DNA of 64,000 bases from Rhizobium sp. EC-SD404 (lineage in GTDB: Bacteria; Pseudomonadota; Alphaproteobacteria; Rhizobiales; Rhizobiaceae): contig NZ_LR701459.1 of the NCBI RefSeq assembly GCF_902498825.1, positions 2,589,890 through 2,653,889 of the forward strand. The letters are read 5' to 3'. The position numbers and the translations under genes were made by a program. Under the pieces are notes generated by a model, which did no database searches, had not been told where the DNA came from, and worked only from the letters and a program-made list of their open reading frames with translations. Positions within the stretch are counted from its first letter, which is position 1. Every line of letters starts with the position of its first letter. This document shows positions 17,051-28,993 of the stretch, piece after piece.

Positions 17051-17785
17051 ATGACGCGTGGCGGTGACTATCCCTATTACGACGGCCACCCGGTGCCCAT
17101 CGAAGGCCGGGGCTGGGCGCTCCTCCTCGCCTCCCTCGCCGTCGGCTTGCTGGCGCTCTCCTTCTTCCCGCCCGTCGGCTTTCCGGCCACCTTCATCCCC
17201 GCTCTGCTCTTCCTCAGCATCCCGCTGCTGACCCTGTTCCTCCTGGTCGGCCCCGCCACGCGCGCCCTCTTCCGCCCCGTCGGCTTGAAAGAGCTGGCGC
17301 TCATGGTCGCGTTCGGCGCCCTCACGCTCGCAGGCTCCGTGTTCCTGGCCTTCCTGCTGACCTATCTCGGAGCGCTCGCGCCCAATCCCGTCGTGGAAAC
17401 CATGGCGACCATGACCAACCTCGATCTGGCGAAAAGGCTCGCGCCGACCGTCCCGCAACTGCTGGGCGAAGAACTCTTCGGCATCCTGCCGTTCCTCGCA
17501 ACGCTCTGGCTCTGCACCGCAAAACTGCATCTCGGGCGCAAAACCGCGATCGCCATCGCCCTCCTCGTCTCCGCCCTGATCTTCGGAGCAGCCCACCTGC
17601 CCACCTATGACTGGCACTGGGCCCAGTCCCTCATCGGCATCGGCGGCGCACGGATCTTCCTCACCCTCGCCTACATCGCCACCCGCAACCTCTGGGTCTC
17701 CACCGGCGCCCACATCCTCAACGACTGGACCGGCTTCATCCTGACATTCGAAAGCAGTCATATGCCGATGGGGAGTGAGGGGTGA
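17051..17785 (+). CDS. CPBP family intramembrane protease-like protein
   Basis: A 244-residue membrane protein with about seven hydrophobic segments. The C-terminal half shows the CPBP (Abi/CAAX prenyl protease type II) arrangement: a glutamate pair in LLGEELFGILPF, FGAAHLPTYDWHW, and HILNDWTGF in the last helix. The classical first motif is EExxxR; here the sixth position is Ile (EELFGI), so it is an atypical member and its protease activity is uncertain. The two His motifs that complete the site are present. AAAGG seven bases before the ATG supports the start. No operon partner is visible. Confidence 0.8.
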   Translation: MTRGGDYPYYDGHPVPIEGRGWALLLASLAVGLLALSFFPPVGFPATFIPALLFLSIPLLTLFLLVGPATRALFRPVGLKELALMVAFGALTLAGSVFLAFLLTYLGALAPNPVVETMATMTNLDLAKRLAPTVPQLLGEELFGILPFLATLWLCTAKLHLGRKTAIAIALLVSALIFGAAHLPTYDWHWAQSLIGIGGARIFLTLAYIATRNLWVSTGAHILNDWTGFILTFESSHMPMGSEG

Positions 17786-17959
17786 CGTGTTTGGGGGGTG
17801 CGGAAAGGCAACGAGAGGTCGAAGCCAGCGCAACGCCACCTCTCCGACCGACGGAGGTTCGGTAGCTAAGATTTGACGTCGGCTTGGCTGCTTTGGGGTG
17901 GGAAGCGGAAGGGCAGCTTCGAAGCCCGATGGAGCGTTAAGCAGACAAAATTGCTGAAA

Positions 17960-18850
17960 TCAAAACATTGTATTCTGCGCTGAAGAGCGAACGGCTTTGG
18001 TCAAGAGATCGAGAGACGCTACCGGAAGGCCAGACACGATCCAGTTCAACTCAACATCGATACGTATTGCCGGATCGAGTTCCACCAGCCGCCCGGCAGT
18101 AATGTGAGGTTCGGCCATTTTGATTGGTTGCATGCCCCAAGCCAATCCTGCGATGGCCAGATCGATAAAGGCATGTGTCGATGCGACGGAGTATGTTGGG
18201 GCGTCTAGCTCGATACCGAACGCGTCTCGTGCCCATCTCGCCTGAAGTTGGTCTCGCCGATCAAAGCGCAGGCAAGGCGCATGCGCCAGCTCGGCAGCGG
18301 TTATGTACTTTGGAAAGTAACGAGCGACGAAATCGGGGCTCGCGCAGGCGGCATAGCGTAGCGAGCCAAGCGGAATTGTACGGCATCCCTGCACAGAGGT
18401 GGCGTCCGCTGTGACGGCGGCCATGACTTCACCGGAGCGAAGGCGATCGGCGGTGTGTGCCTCATCGTCCAGAGTCAGGTCGAGCGGAACGCCGGACGTT
18501 TGCCCGAATATCCGTGCAGCCTCAGGAAACCATGTGGCGAGACTATCTGCATTAACGGCCACCTTCAGCGGGACCCGTGAGCGTTCTGGTCCTGCATGGT
18601 CCGCCAAATCGGGTGTGAGCTCGGTTTCTAGTAATCGCACACGGTCGAAGTGGGCACAAAGCTTTCGGCCAAGCTCCGTAAGCTGGCAGGGCTGCCCGCG
18701 GATGATGAGGATGGCTCCAAGCCGTTCTTCCAGACCACGGACGCGTTGCGAAACGGCGGAAGGCGTAATGCCTAGAGCCAGGGCGGCACGTTCAAATGTG
18801 CCTTCACGGATGACAGCCGAAACGGCGGCAAGGGCGGGATAATCCAGCAT
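17960..18850 (-). CDS. argP: LysR-type regulator, ArgP/LysG group
   Basis: A 296-residue LysR family regulator. The N-terminal winged helix-turn-helix reads DYPALAAVSAVIREGTFERA and ITPSAVSQRVRGLEERLGA, with the ArgP/IciA hallmark QPCQLTELGRKL just after. The C-terminal two-lobe domain binds the co-inducer, usually lysine or arginine in this group. It is transcribed divergently from a LysE/ArgO-type exporter 74 bases away, the standard arrangement in which LysG/ArgP activates the exporter when the basic amino acid accumulates. A nine-base inverted repeat lies directly upstream of its start. Confidence 0.9.
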   Translation of the reverse strand: MLDYPALAAVSAVIREGTFERAALALGITPSAVSQRVRGLEERLGAILIIRGQPCQLTELGRKLCAHFDRVRLLETELTPDLADHAGPERSRVPLKVAVNADSLATWFPEAARIFGQTSGVPLDLTLDDEAHTADRLRSGEVMAAVTADATSVQGCRTIPLGSLRYAACASPDFVARYFPKYITAAELAHAPCLRFDRRDQLQARWARDAFGIELDAPTYSVASTHAFIDLAIAGLAWGMQPIKMAEPHITAGRLVELDPAIRIDVELNWIVSGLPVASLDLLTKAVRSSAQNTMF

Positions 18851-18851
18851 G

Positions 18852-18870
18852 GATGAAGCATTGCTTCATC
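18852..18870. promoter_or_regulatory. Perfect inverted repeat between argP-like and lysE-like genes
   Basis: GATGAAGCA, one T, TGCTTCATC form a perfect 9+1+9 palindrome right in front of the regulator start codon (18850). A second inverted repeat, GTGGCG(8)CGCCAC at 18905-18924, ends against the lysE ATG. LysR-type activators bind interrupted palindromes in such positions, so the first repeat is a good operator candidate. Confidence 0.6.
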
Positions 18871-18924
18871 GGCTAAAGAAAAACAAGTTTTACTTCAGAG
18901 CAGCGTGGCGGCATTAGTCGCCAC

Positions 18925-19554
18925 ATGATCAGCTCCGTGACACCGTTCATTTCAGGGTTCGCCCTGTCCGCCGCACTCATCATGGCGATCGGTGCACAGA
19001 ACCTCTTTGTGTTGCGTCAAGGGCTCAAACGAGAGCATGTTGGGGCGATTGTCGTATTTTTCGGACTATCAGACGCTCTGCTGATCGTAGCCGGCGTCAG
19101 CGGCGTGGGCGCATTCCTGTCGGCTGTACCGGGTTTGGCGACGGTTCTCACGATCGGCGGTGCGATCTTCCTGGCGTGGTATGGCATCACTGCGCTTCGG
19201 CGGATGACCTCATTGAACGCACTGCCAGTGACGGCTAGCGGGCAACTCTCGCTTGGCCGTGTCATGATCACAGGTGCAGCGTTCACCTTTCTCAATCCCC
19301 ATGTCTATCTTGATACGGTCCTCTTGATGGGGACAGCAGCCTCTGCGCAGCCGGAAGCTTCGCGGCCGTTGTTTGCGTTCGGGGCTGCAACAGCAAGTTT
19401 CGTATGGTTCGCTATTCTTGGCTTTGGTGCCCGACTGTTCCAATCGGTGTTCACTCGCCCACTGGCCTGGCGATTTCTGGATGCCGTTGTCGGCATCGTC
19501 ATGTTAGGCATTTCTGCATCGCTTCTGATGGGTGCACTCAATCAACCGGGCTGA
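18925..19554 (+). CDS. lysE: LysE/ArgO family basic amino-acid exporter
   Basis: A 209-residue inner-membrane exporter with six predicted helices. The N-terminal signature FISGFALSAALIMAIGAQNLFVLRQGLKREHV is that of LysE/ArgO proteins that export lysine and arginine (only parts quoted: AIGAQNLFVLRQG). The NPHVYLDT motif in the middle is also typical. No Shine-Dalgarno is visible; instead an inverted repeat ends directly at the ATG, so translation may be leaderless or structurally controlled. It is divergent from its probable activator and followed by an RhtB-type exporter and a DapA-like gene, forming an amino-acid export and metabolism cluster. Confidence 0.9.
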   Translation: MISSVTPFISGFALSAALIMAIGAQNLFVLRQGLKREHVGAIVVFFGLSDALLIVAGVSGVGAFLSAVPGLATVLTIGGAIFLAWYGITALRRMTSLNALPVTASGQLSLGRVMITGAAFTFLNPHVYLDTVLLMGTAASAQPEASRPLFAFGAATASFVWFAILGFGARLFQSVFTRPLAWRFLDAVVGIVMLGISASLLMGALNQPG

Positions 19555-19561
19555 ACCGACT

Positions 19562-20182
19562 ATGACCGTTCAAGACTTGCTGCTGGTCTATGCTGCCTAC
19601 GTCATCGCAGTGGCTAGCCCTGGCCCGAGCAACATGGCCATCATGAACGCAGCGATGCGTCACGGCCGTCGTTCCGGTCTCGCCATGGCCGCTGGCGTTA
19701 TTACGATGTCGGCGATCTGGGGCACGATTGCCGCAACAGGTGTTTCGGCTCTTCTGACCACCTATGCCAATGCCGTGACGATCCTAAAGGTTGGAGGTGC
19801 GCTCTACCTGCTGTGGCTCGCCTGGAAGGCGGCACGATCGGCAGCCACCCCGGACAAGGAAATGGATCAGAGGGTATGGGCCGCGCCGAATGCTTGGAGC
19901 TCCTATCGGCGCGGTGTGCTCATGCATATCGGCAACCCAAAAGCTGTTCTCGCCTGGCTCGCGATCATGTCCCTTGGGGTTGACCAGGCGGCCAGGCCTG
20001 CCGCCGTCGCGGTTGCGCTAATCGGCTGCATCATCCTCGGCGTCATTGTCTTTTCCGGCTACGCGCTTTTGTTCTCAACGGCTCCGATGGTGAAGGCCTA
20101 TGCAAGGGCGAGGCGCTGGTTTGAAGGTGTGCTTGCCGTTTTCTTTGCCGCAGCCGGCCTCCGGCTGCTCTTTTCAAGATGA
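19562..20182 (+). CDS. LysE/RhtB family amino-acid exporter
   Basis: A 206-residue member of the same LysE superfamily as its neighbour but of the RhtB branch, shown by YVIAVASPGPSNMAIMNAAM (the ASPGP motif), a central GVLMHIGNPKAVLAWLA and six hydrophobic segments. RhtB-type proteins export neutral amino acids such as homoserine and threonine. The frame is open from 19532, but ATG at 19562 begins the conserved sequence and lies eight bases after the lysE stop, so the pair is surely co-transcribed. The presence of both branches side by side suggests a broad exporter set under the ArgP-like regulator. Confidence 0.88.
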   Translation: MTVQDLLLVYAAYVIAVASPGPSNMAIMNAAMRHGRRSGLAMAAGVITMSAIWGTIAATGVSALLTTYANAVTILKVGGALYLLWLAWKAARSAATPDKEMDQRVWAAPNAWSSYRRGVLMHIGNPKAVLAWLAIMSLGVDQAARPAAVAVALIGCIILGVIVFSGYALLFSTAPMVKAYARARRWFEGVLAVFFAAAGLRLLFSR

Positions 20183-20198
20183 TCGCCAAGGCTCAGAA

Positions 20199-21098
20199 AT
20201 GCTCAAGTCTTCACCGTTTCACGGACTATCCGCCTTTCCAATCACCCCGGCTGATAAGGATGGGCGCGTCGATACCGATGTCTTGTCGCGGCTGCTGGAA
20301 CGGCTCTGCGAAGCAAGAGTGGATTCCATTGGTCTTCTCGGCTCGACCGGCATCTATGCGTATCTGACCCGCGAGGAGCGGCGGCGCGCGATCGAGGCGG
20401 CCGTCGAGTGTGTGCGAGGTCGAGTGCCGATTGTTGTCGGGGTGGGCGCGCTCCGCACAGATGAAGCGCAACGTCTCGCCCGGGATGCAGAGGCAGCAGG
20501 CGCCGACGCTCTGCTGATGGCGCCGATGTCTTACACTCCGCTCACGCAGAATGAGGCCTATGAGCACTACCGGGCTGTCACGGAGGCGTCCGGTTTGCCA
20601 CTTTGCATCTACAACAATCCCGGCACGACCCATTTCAACTTCAGCCTGGACCTCCTGGCCAGCCTCTCCAGCCTGCCATCGATCAAGGCCGTAAAAATGC
20701 CGCTGCCGTCTGATGGCGACTTCGCCTCCGAAATCGCGACGCTACGCGAACGAATGGATCTTGCGATCGGCTACAGCGGAGACTGGGGAATGGCAGATGC
20801 AATGTTGGCAGGTGCAGACGCCTTCTACAGCGTCCTTGGCGGCACGCTGCCTCGTCCAGTCTTGTCGATGGTGAGAGCCGCGCAGGCTGGCAATGCCGAT
20901 GAAGCGCGGAAGATTGACGCATTGCTCGCGCCTTTGTGGGACACCTTCAAGGCCTATGGCAGCCTTCGGGTCATGTACGTGCTGGCCGAACTGATGGGAC
21001 GAGGGAGACTGGTTCCACCTCGGCCCGTTCTCCCACTTGAGGGAGAGTCCCGGAAAGAAGTTATAGCGGCTATCGATCCCTTGCTGGCGATTGGATGA
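20199..21098 (+). CDS. Dihydrodipicolinate synthase family protein (DapA/NanA-like aldolase)
   Basis: A 299-residue class I aldolase. Family marks are the N-terminal FPITPADKDGRVD, the substrate loop GSTGIYAYLTREERR (in place of GTTGE...L), the catalytic Tyr in YNNPG and the Schiff-base Lys in AVKMPLPS. The altered loop and the context make it unlikely to be the housekeeping lysine enzyme; members with such changes act on other 2-oxo acids. A longer open frame reaches back to 20100 inside the exporter gene; ATG at 20199 is where the family begins. It follows the RhtB-type gene by 16 bases and completes a lysE-rhtB-dapA-like operon. Confidence 0.85.
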   Translation: MLKSSPFHGLSAFPITPADKDGRVDTDVLSRLLERLCEARVDSIGLLGSTGIYAYLTREERRRAIEAAVECVRGRVPIVVGVGALRTDEAQRLARDAEAAGADALLMAPMSYTPLTQNEAYEHYRAVTEASGLPLCIYNNPGTTHFNFSLDLLASLSSLPSIKAVKMPLPSDGDFASEIATLRERMDLAIGYSGDWGMADAMLAGADAFYSVLGGTLPRPVLSMVRAAQAGNADEARKIDALLAPLWDTFKAYGSLRVMYVLAELMGRGRLVPPRPVLPLEGESRKEVIAAIDPLLAIG

Positions 21099-21389
21099 CG
21101 TCCGCACATTTATTTGGCGCGTTCAGCCTATGGCAACTTTCAGGGCGAGTAGCCGAGAGGTTCAACGGCCGAAACGGGGTCGAAAGCGGTCACAACAGCC
21201 TCGGCGCCAGTAAACAGGCGCCCACCCCATTCAGCCCCCATTCACGTCCATTCCGTTAACAATTCCTCAAGGTCTCAACGGTCACGCCCGCGTGATCGGA
21301 GGCGTTTTCGGGAACTATCTGTCGCTTGCGACCGTTTCAGTCTCGAAATCAACGATAACTGCACGTCAAGAATCGCAGTGAGGTACGTC

Positions 21390-21941
21390 ATGAAAACCTT
21401 TTTGAAAGCCGCCGCCTTCGTCGTGGGCATGCTGGGCGCCGGTAGCGCGCTGGCCCAGTCGGCGCTGGTCATCACCGATCTTAATTTGCGCGCCGGTCCG
21501 GGCACCGGCTACCAGTCCGTCGGCGTCCTGCCGAACGGATCGGTCGTCAACATTGCCGGCTGCACCTCGGGCTATTCCTGGTGCCGCGTGAACTATCAGG
21601 GCTATGACGGCTGGGCCTCGTCCCGTTATCTCGCCCAGCAGGAAGGCCGTTATGCCGGCGGCGGCAATTTCTCGTCGTCCGCTGCGTCCATCGGCATCCC
21701 GCTGATCGCCGGCGTTGTCATCGGCAGCGCGCTCAGCAACAACGACCGCGACTACCGCCGTCCGGACCGCTACGACCGCCGCGACTGGCGTGCCGATCGT
21801 CGTGACTGGCGCCGCGAAGCCCGCCGTGACTGGCGTGACGATCGCCGCGATGACCGTCGCGACTGGCGCAACGACCGTCGTGGGAACGATACGATCCGCC
21901 GTCTGCGCAGCAACGAGCCGTTCCGCTTCCAGACCGACTGA
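21390..21941 (+). CDS. Secreted SH3b-domain protein with Arg/Asp-rich tail
   Basis: A 183-residue protein with a signal peptide (MKTFLKAAAFVVGMLGAGSALAQ; cleavage after ALA, residues quoted in part). Residues about 25-85 form a bacterial SH3 domain (LNLRAGPGTGYQSVGVLPNG, CTSGYSWCRVNYQGYDGWAS) with two cysteines. A hydrophobic Gly-rich segment follows, then a C-terminal run of repeated DWR, DRR and DYRR units (residues about 115-165), strongly charged and probably extended. Such proteins sit in the periplasm and may bind peptidoglycan. A GTG four codons upstream could also start translation; ATG with AGG seven bases before is preferred. Confidence 0.83.
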   Translation: MKTFLKAAAFVVGMLGAGSALAQSALVITDLNLRAGPGTGYQSVGVLPNGSVVNIAGCTSGYSWCRVNYQGYDGWASSRYLAQQEGRYAGGGNFSSSAASIGIPLIAGVVIGSALSNNDRDYRRPDRYDRRDWRADRRDWRREARRDWRDDRRDDRRDWRNDRRGNDTIRRLRSNEPFRFQTD

Positions 21942-21992
21942 TCGAGCAGACCCTGATCGGGCCGACGCCTGATCTTTGAGTGCACGCAAGAG

Positions 21993-22020
21993 CGCGTCGT
22001 CCCCTTGGGGCGGCGCGTTT
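21993..22020 (+). terminator. Rho-independent terminator-like hairpin after the SH3 gene
   Basis: CGCGTCGTCCCC (21993-22004), TT, then GGGGCGGCGCG (22007-22017) pair with a single bulge and are followed by TTTTCTC. The position 52 bases after the SH3 gene stop fits a terminator. Confidence 0.7.
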
Positions 22021-22172
22021 TCTCGTTTCAGGGTTCCGGCATCGCACCACCCGCAATGCCGGGAGCACGCACACCGATCGCGAGAAGCGAAGCTTCCGAA
22101 AAGCCGTCATTCGGCCGGCCAAACCGGTGCGCTCCCCTTCCAATCGCCACAGACTCCGCCCATATTCCCCCC

Positions 22173-25466
<3,294 letters not shown>

Positions 25467-25928
25467 AACCAGCCGCGTTGCGCTACTCTCCCCCTTGCGG
25501 GGGAGATGTCGGTCCTGAGCTTGTCGAAGGGCCAACAGAGGGGGGGGCCTGTCCACTTGTCGGTTTCCTTGTGTGCCCCAAGCAACCAACCGAGGTGCCT
25601 GTCAGACGCCACCAGCAAGGCCCACCGCCCCCTCTTTCACCTGCGGTGACTCTAAGCGGAGAGTTGACCTGCCGCTTGGCCTGGTTCGGAAAACGAGCAT
25701 CGGCACCAATCTGCCGTCTCTTTAGATATGTAGGTTAACCGGATCCGATCTACGATAGCACCCGATCAAATCCGGAATTCGTCCAAATAGCGGACGGTGC
25801 AACGACAAAAACAGGCGCAATCTCGGCAATTGCATAACTCGCCCTTACGCGCCATAATTGCGACGCGCCGAGCTCCGACACCTTAGACTACAGTTTTGAG
25901 ATCGATATGCATAATACTCGGAGATAAA
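25467..25928. other. Gene-free junction with a REP-like element, entering AT-rich DNA
   Basis: After the uvrB stop there is a palindromic element at 25487-25549: TCTCCCCC-TTGC-GGGGGAGA followed by GTCGG, an inserted CCTGAGCTTGTCGAAGG and AGAGGGGGGG. Elements of this form are scattered between genes in many alphaproteobacteria. From about 25735 base composition shifts to AT-rich. No gene is supported between the element and the ATPase gene. Confidence 0.7.
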
Positions 25929-27318
25929 ATGCACATCAAACAAATATACGTTAGGGATCTTCACGGTATTTTTTCGAAAAGAATTCATTTTCACAAAGAT
26001 TATACATTTATTCATGGCATTAATGGCAGCGGAAAAACCAGCATACTTCGAGCTATGCAAGCGTCGTTGGCTCCAGATCTCGAATGGATCGCGTTAAATA
26101 AATTTTCTGTGATAGAAATACACGTTGAGAACGGGCCTAGCAAATTTCAGTTTAGATATGAGAAAGCCGATGGCGCAATTGTTTTAAAGATGCGCGTTGG
26201 AAACGACAGGTCGCGGGAAGACTACAGCACGGAAAAACTAGATTTCATAATAAATAATACGTCTCGAAGAGACGTCGATATGAAAAATGAACGCGATCTC
26301 GTTAAGCGTTATGTTTTTGGGCTCTTCGAAAACAGTAAGATATTAAAAATAATCCAAAGCATCCCTACCCCGACATTTCTCGGCCTGAACAGAACGTCAG
26401 AATCCTACACCGAAAATGACCAGAGCTTTTACGAGCGTCGAGTACGTGCGCATCCGAACCCTATTCTTGCTCCAACCTCCGAGGCCATGACCCAAGGACT
26501 TGGTCAAGCTCTCGATCTGATCTTCAGGAGATCCCGGATCATAATTCATCAACGGCGACAACTTGAGGACCAGCTTCGAAACAATATTTCGCTACTGCTT
26601 TTCTCGAGCAGTTCTACACAACGAGAAAAAAATTCAGATTGGCCGGAACAGAAAGACATTCTGAAGTATAGGAGGATGAAGAGAGAGATATCTTCCACCC
26701 TGACAAAGATTGGATTCGATAGCGAAAAGTCCAGATTTCAAATTGGAACTTTCTTTGATCGCATTATCGATCTCACGCGCAAACTCAATAGATACGATAA
26801 CTTTCAAACAGCCGCCCAAGAACTCTCTAAAACACCCAAGGGCATAGACTTTTTATATGAATGGTTTGAGCATCAGCCGTTGATTGGCCTGATAGAAAAT
26901 TACTTTAATCTTATTGACAATTTCAACAAGAAAGAAAGATCTCTACGTAGAGATTTGACAAAATTTGAGGTCATCGTAAATGAGTTTTTCAGCGATTCTC
27001 GAAAGAATGTGAAAATCGGCGAGTCGGGGGGAAGCAAAGATTTCAATTGGATCAAAGTATATAGATGTTCATAATCTCAGCTCTGGCGAAAAGCAAATAT
27101 TTGTCCTGATAAGTCACTTAATATTCAACCCCCTGATAAAAAAAGCCAATGTTTTGATAATAGATGAGCCGGAGATTTCATTGCACGTTCGGTGGCAGGA
27201 AATATTTGTTGAAAGCGTTTTGAATGCGAACGATCAAACTCAACTTATACTCGCTACCCACAGCCCTTCGATCGTATTGGACCGCACTGATAATATGGTC
27301 GATCTAAATGTCGCTTAA
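25929..27318 (+). pseudogene. AAA/ABC-type ATPase of a PARIS-like (AriA-like) defence system, frameshifted
   Basis: Read as one gene this encodes about 462 residues. The first part (stop at 27074 in the uncorrected frame) has Walker A GINGSGKTS near residue 27 in the usual SMC/OLD-like N-terminus (MHIKQIYVRDLHGI). The ABC signature LSSGEKQ, Walker B VLIIDEPEISLH and the ATHSPSI switch are only found in another frame up to 27318. The frames join cleanly if one base is removed from the six-G run at 27026-27031, giving SGEAKISIGSKYIDVHNLSSGEKQ (quoted in parts: KYIDVHNLSSGEKQ). GGAG six bases before ATG 25929 supports that start. The 3' end overlaps the DUF4435 gene by 11 bases. AT-rich composition marks recent transfer. 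Decay, phase variation or sequencing error are all possible. Confidence 0.75.
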
Positions 27319-28138
27319 GTACTCAGAAAGAGCTTCAGTGGGTTACGCCGCCCTTTACGCTTCACTGAACGAAAAAACAATATTTGTAGAAGACGCGAAG
27401 GGCCGCATAATCCATGAGAGAATAGTCGAATCGATCATCGGACCAGGTCGCGTGAGACGAATAATCCCGTTGAACGGGCGATTGCCGCTTCTCAAAGAGT
27501 GGGAGAAAAATAAGCTTAACGACAATAATCTATACATACTGGATGGAGACCTAAATCTTCTTTGGGGTGAAGAGGTGGATGGCACCAATATTGTCCAGAT
27601 AGACGCTTATTGCGTTGAGAATATAATCATTAACGAGTTAAATTTTCGAAAGTTACTCGAAGACTATGACTTAACTGAAACACAAACTGAGGAAATTATT
27701 ACCAGCATCAAGGTCTCAATTAGTGAGATTTCAGATAAATGCTTGGGACTGTTTATACTGTACGCAATTGCCTTTCGTATAAGAAAAATAAAGACAGTGA
27801 GCGACGGCATCCTACGATTTTGTAGTCAAATAAAAATTGAAAAAAATAGAGTCGATAAGCGAAAGAGAGAGCTTATAAGCGCGATAATAAAAGAAATTGG
27901 GTTTGAAAATTTCAAAAATCAAAAAGAGTTGATAAAAAATAACATCCTATCAAGCAGCATATCACGTGAGCGATTTATATCCGGTAAGGATTTTATTCTT
28001 CCGATGGTTCACAAGATTGTTGAGAGTAAAGCTGCTTACAAAGGGCCGTCAACGATATTGGCGCGGCAATTATCCCGACATGTCAGACCAAATGATGCGG
28101 GTAATTATCGGGATTTCATCCGCCGTCACTTTCCTTAA
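27308..28138 (+). CDS. DUF4435 (TOPRIM-like) protein, AriB-like partner of the ATPase
   Basis: A 276-residue protein matching the DUF4435 pattern: an N-terminal acidic motif in TIFVEDAKGRI (E28, D29), the LNGRLPLL segment, the acidic strand YILDGDLNLLWG and the conserved IDAYCVENIII, followed by a helical C-terminus. DUF4435 domains are related to the TOPRIM nuclease domain of OLD proteins; in PARIS, AriB is such a protein, held inactive by the ATPase AriA and released when a phage anti-restriction protein is sensed, then causing cell death. The gene starts 11 bases inside the ATPase gene, is as AT-rich as it, and is itself intact. The PARIS label is by architecture; other ATPase-DUF4435 systems exist. 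Confidence 0.72.
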   Translation: MSLKYSERASVGYAALYASLNEKTIFVEDAKGRIIHERIVESIIGPGRVRRIIPLNGRLPLLKEWEKNKLNDNNLYILDGDLNLLWGEEVDGTNIVQIDAYCVENIIINELNFRKLLEDYDLTETQTEEIITSIKVSISEISDKCLGLFILYAIAFRIRKIKTVSDGILRFCSQIKIEKNRVDKRKRELISAIIKEIGFENFKNQKELIKNNILSSSISRERFISGKDFILPMVHKIVESKAAYKGPSTILARQLSRHVRPNDAGNYRDFIRRHFP

Positions 28139-28669
28139 TCCCCCCAAAATTTTCCCCGTCCCTCGCGCCCATGCCATACTCCTCGCATCCTTCACCACGA
28201 CGGGATGGGACAGGTCGACGGTCCGGTTTCAGCGGTGAGGGACGGCGCTTCCGCCGGTGGCCAACGTAGCGGCCGGCTGGAGAGGTCCCAAAACGGCTCC
28301 CCCTGCCACTACGAGCAGGTTCGGCTGCGTGCCCGTGCAAGCGGGCCGACCGCATGCCCCCAGACAGGCGATGCGCCCGGGGGCGGTCGGATCCCGCGCA
28401 GAGAGCTGGAACCGGGATCTGACGGAGGATGCTCCCGAGAACGCCGCCGGGGCGCGATGACCGTGCCACTCGAACTACATCTACCCAGGCGGCTCGATCC
28501 TTGCGCCCCGGACCCGTCATCTCTGCCCTCTCCCCGCCGCGGCAAACCGCCCCGTCGGACGCCTTTCTGCGTCCGACAACGCCCATAAATCCCGGACGCA
28601 TTTCTGCGTCCGACAATGCCCAGAAGCCGGGTGCTGTTGCGCGTCCTGAAACATCAACGGAGATCCGCC
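28139..28669. other. Gene-poor junction with strong inverted repeats, possible structured RNA
   Basis: Composition returns to GC-rich here. The 531 bases hold no convincing gene. A long stem can form at 28341-28397: GCGGG-CCGACC-GC-AT-GCCCCC pairing with GGGGGC-GGTCGG-AT-CCCGC around an 17-base loop. Upstream, GGGAC at about 28239 can close on GTCCC at about 28289. At 28557-28585 and 28594-28622 lie two near-identical 29-base units, each GGACGC(C/A)TTTCTGCGTCC plus GACAA(C/T)GCCCA, a hairpin in tandem. Function unknown; an RNA gene or the end of the inserted island are both possible. Confidence 0.4.
28557..28622. repeat. Tandem hairpin repeat, two 29-base units
   Basis: The units at 28557-28585 and 28594-28622 differ at two positions and start 37 bases apart. 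Each contains GGACGC, a short loop and GCGTCC. They end just before a small hypothetical gene. Confidence 0.75.
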
Positions 28670-28993
28670 ATGCCGCGCAGCCACCATCCCGACAGGGACC
28701 GGTTCAAGTTCCGCCTCGCCTGCGCCACGGTCGACGAGCAATTGAACGCCATCGGCGCCACCATCGAGGCGATGGCGCGACGCCGGTGGCGTCCGCCCCC
28801 GGCCGAGGAGGCAAGGCGCTGCGACCTCGCCGCCTGCCGGCGTCACCGCGCCTGCCAGAGCGACGCCGTCCGCCGCGCCTGCGAGCGGATTCCGTTCGAA
28901 CGGGCCGAAGCGGCGCGGGTCGCAGCAATCCCCGGCGAATTCCCCTGGAACGTGATCTACCCGACCGAACCTAACGACGACGACGACGCCTGA
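28670..28993 (+). CDS. Small hypothetical Cys-containing protein
   Basis: A 107-residue frame from ATG 28670 (a longer frame starts at 28616). CGGAGATCCGCC precedes the ATG and provides GGAG. The protein has a helical, hydrophobic-poor N-terminal half (DEQLNAIGATIEAMARRRWR), then four cysteines in CDLAACRRHRACQSDAVRRAC (part quoted) and an acidic DDDDA end. Small proteins with a CRRxRxC core occur widely in Rhizobiales without known function. Support is composition and the ribosome-binding site only, so it may not be real. Confidence 0.45.
   Translation: MPRSHHPDRDRFKFRLACATVDEQLNAIGATIEAMARRRWRPPPAEEARRCDLAACRRHRACQSDAVRRACERIPFERAEAARVAAIPGEFPWNVIYPTEPNDDDDA

Noticed and set aside
21146..21190. 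tRNA-like start (GTAGCCGAGAGGTTCAACGG) after the DapA-like gene
   Set aside because: Resembles the D-arm of a class II tRNA, but no anticodon arm, T-arm with GGTTCRA or acceptor pairing follows.
25487..25506. uvrB terminator
   Set aside because: The stem is strong, but no T-run follows and the whole element matches a REP-like intergenic repeat, so it is recorded as such within the junction.
28116..28616. 166-codon minus-strand open frame in the junction after the DUF4435 gene
   Set aside because: Arg/Gly-rich translation, overlaps inverted repeats and the end of a real gene; no start signal.
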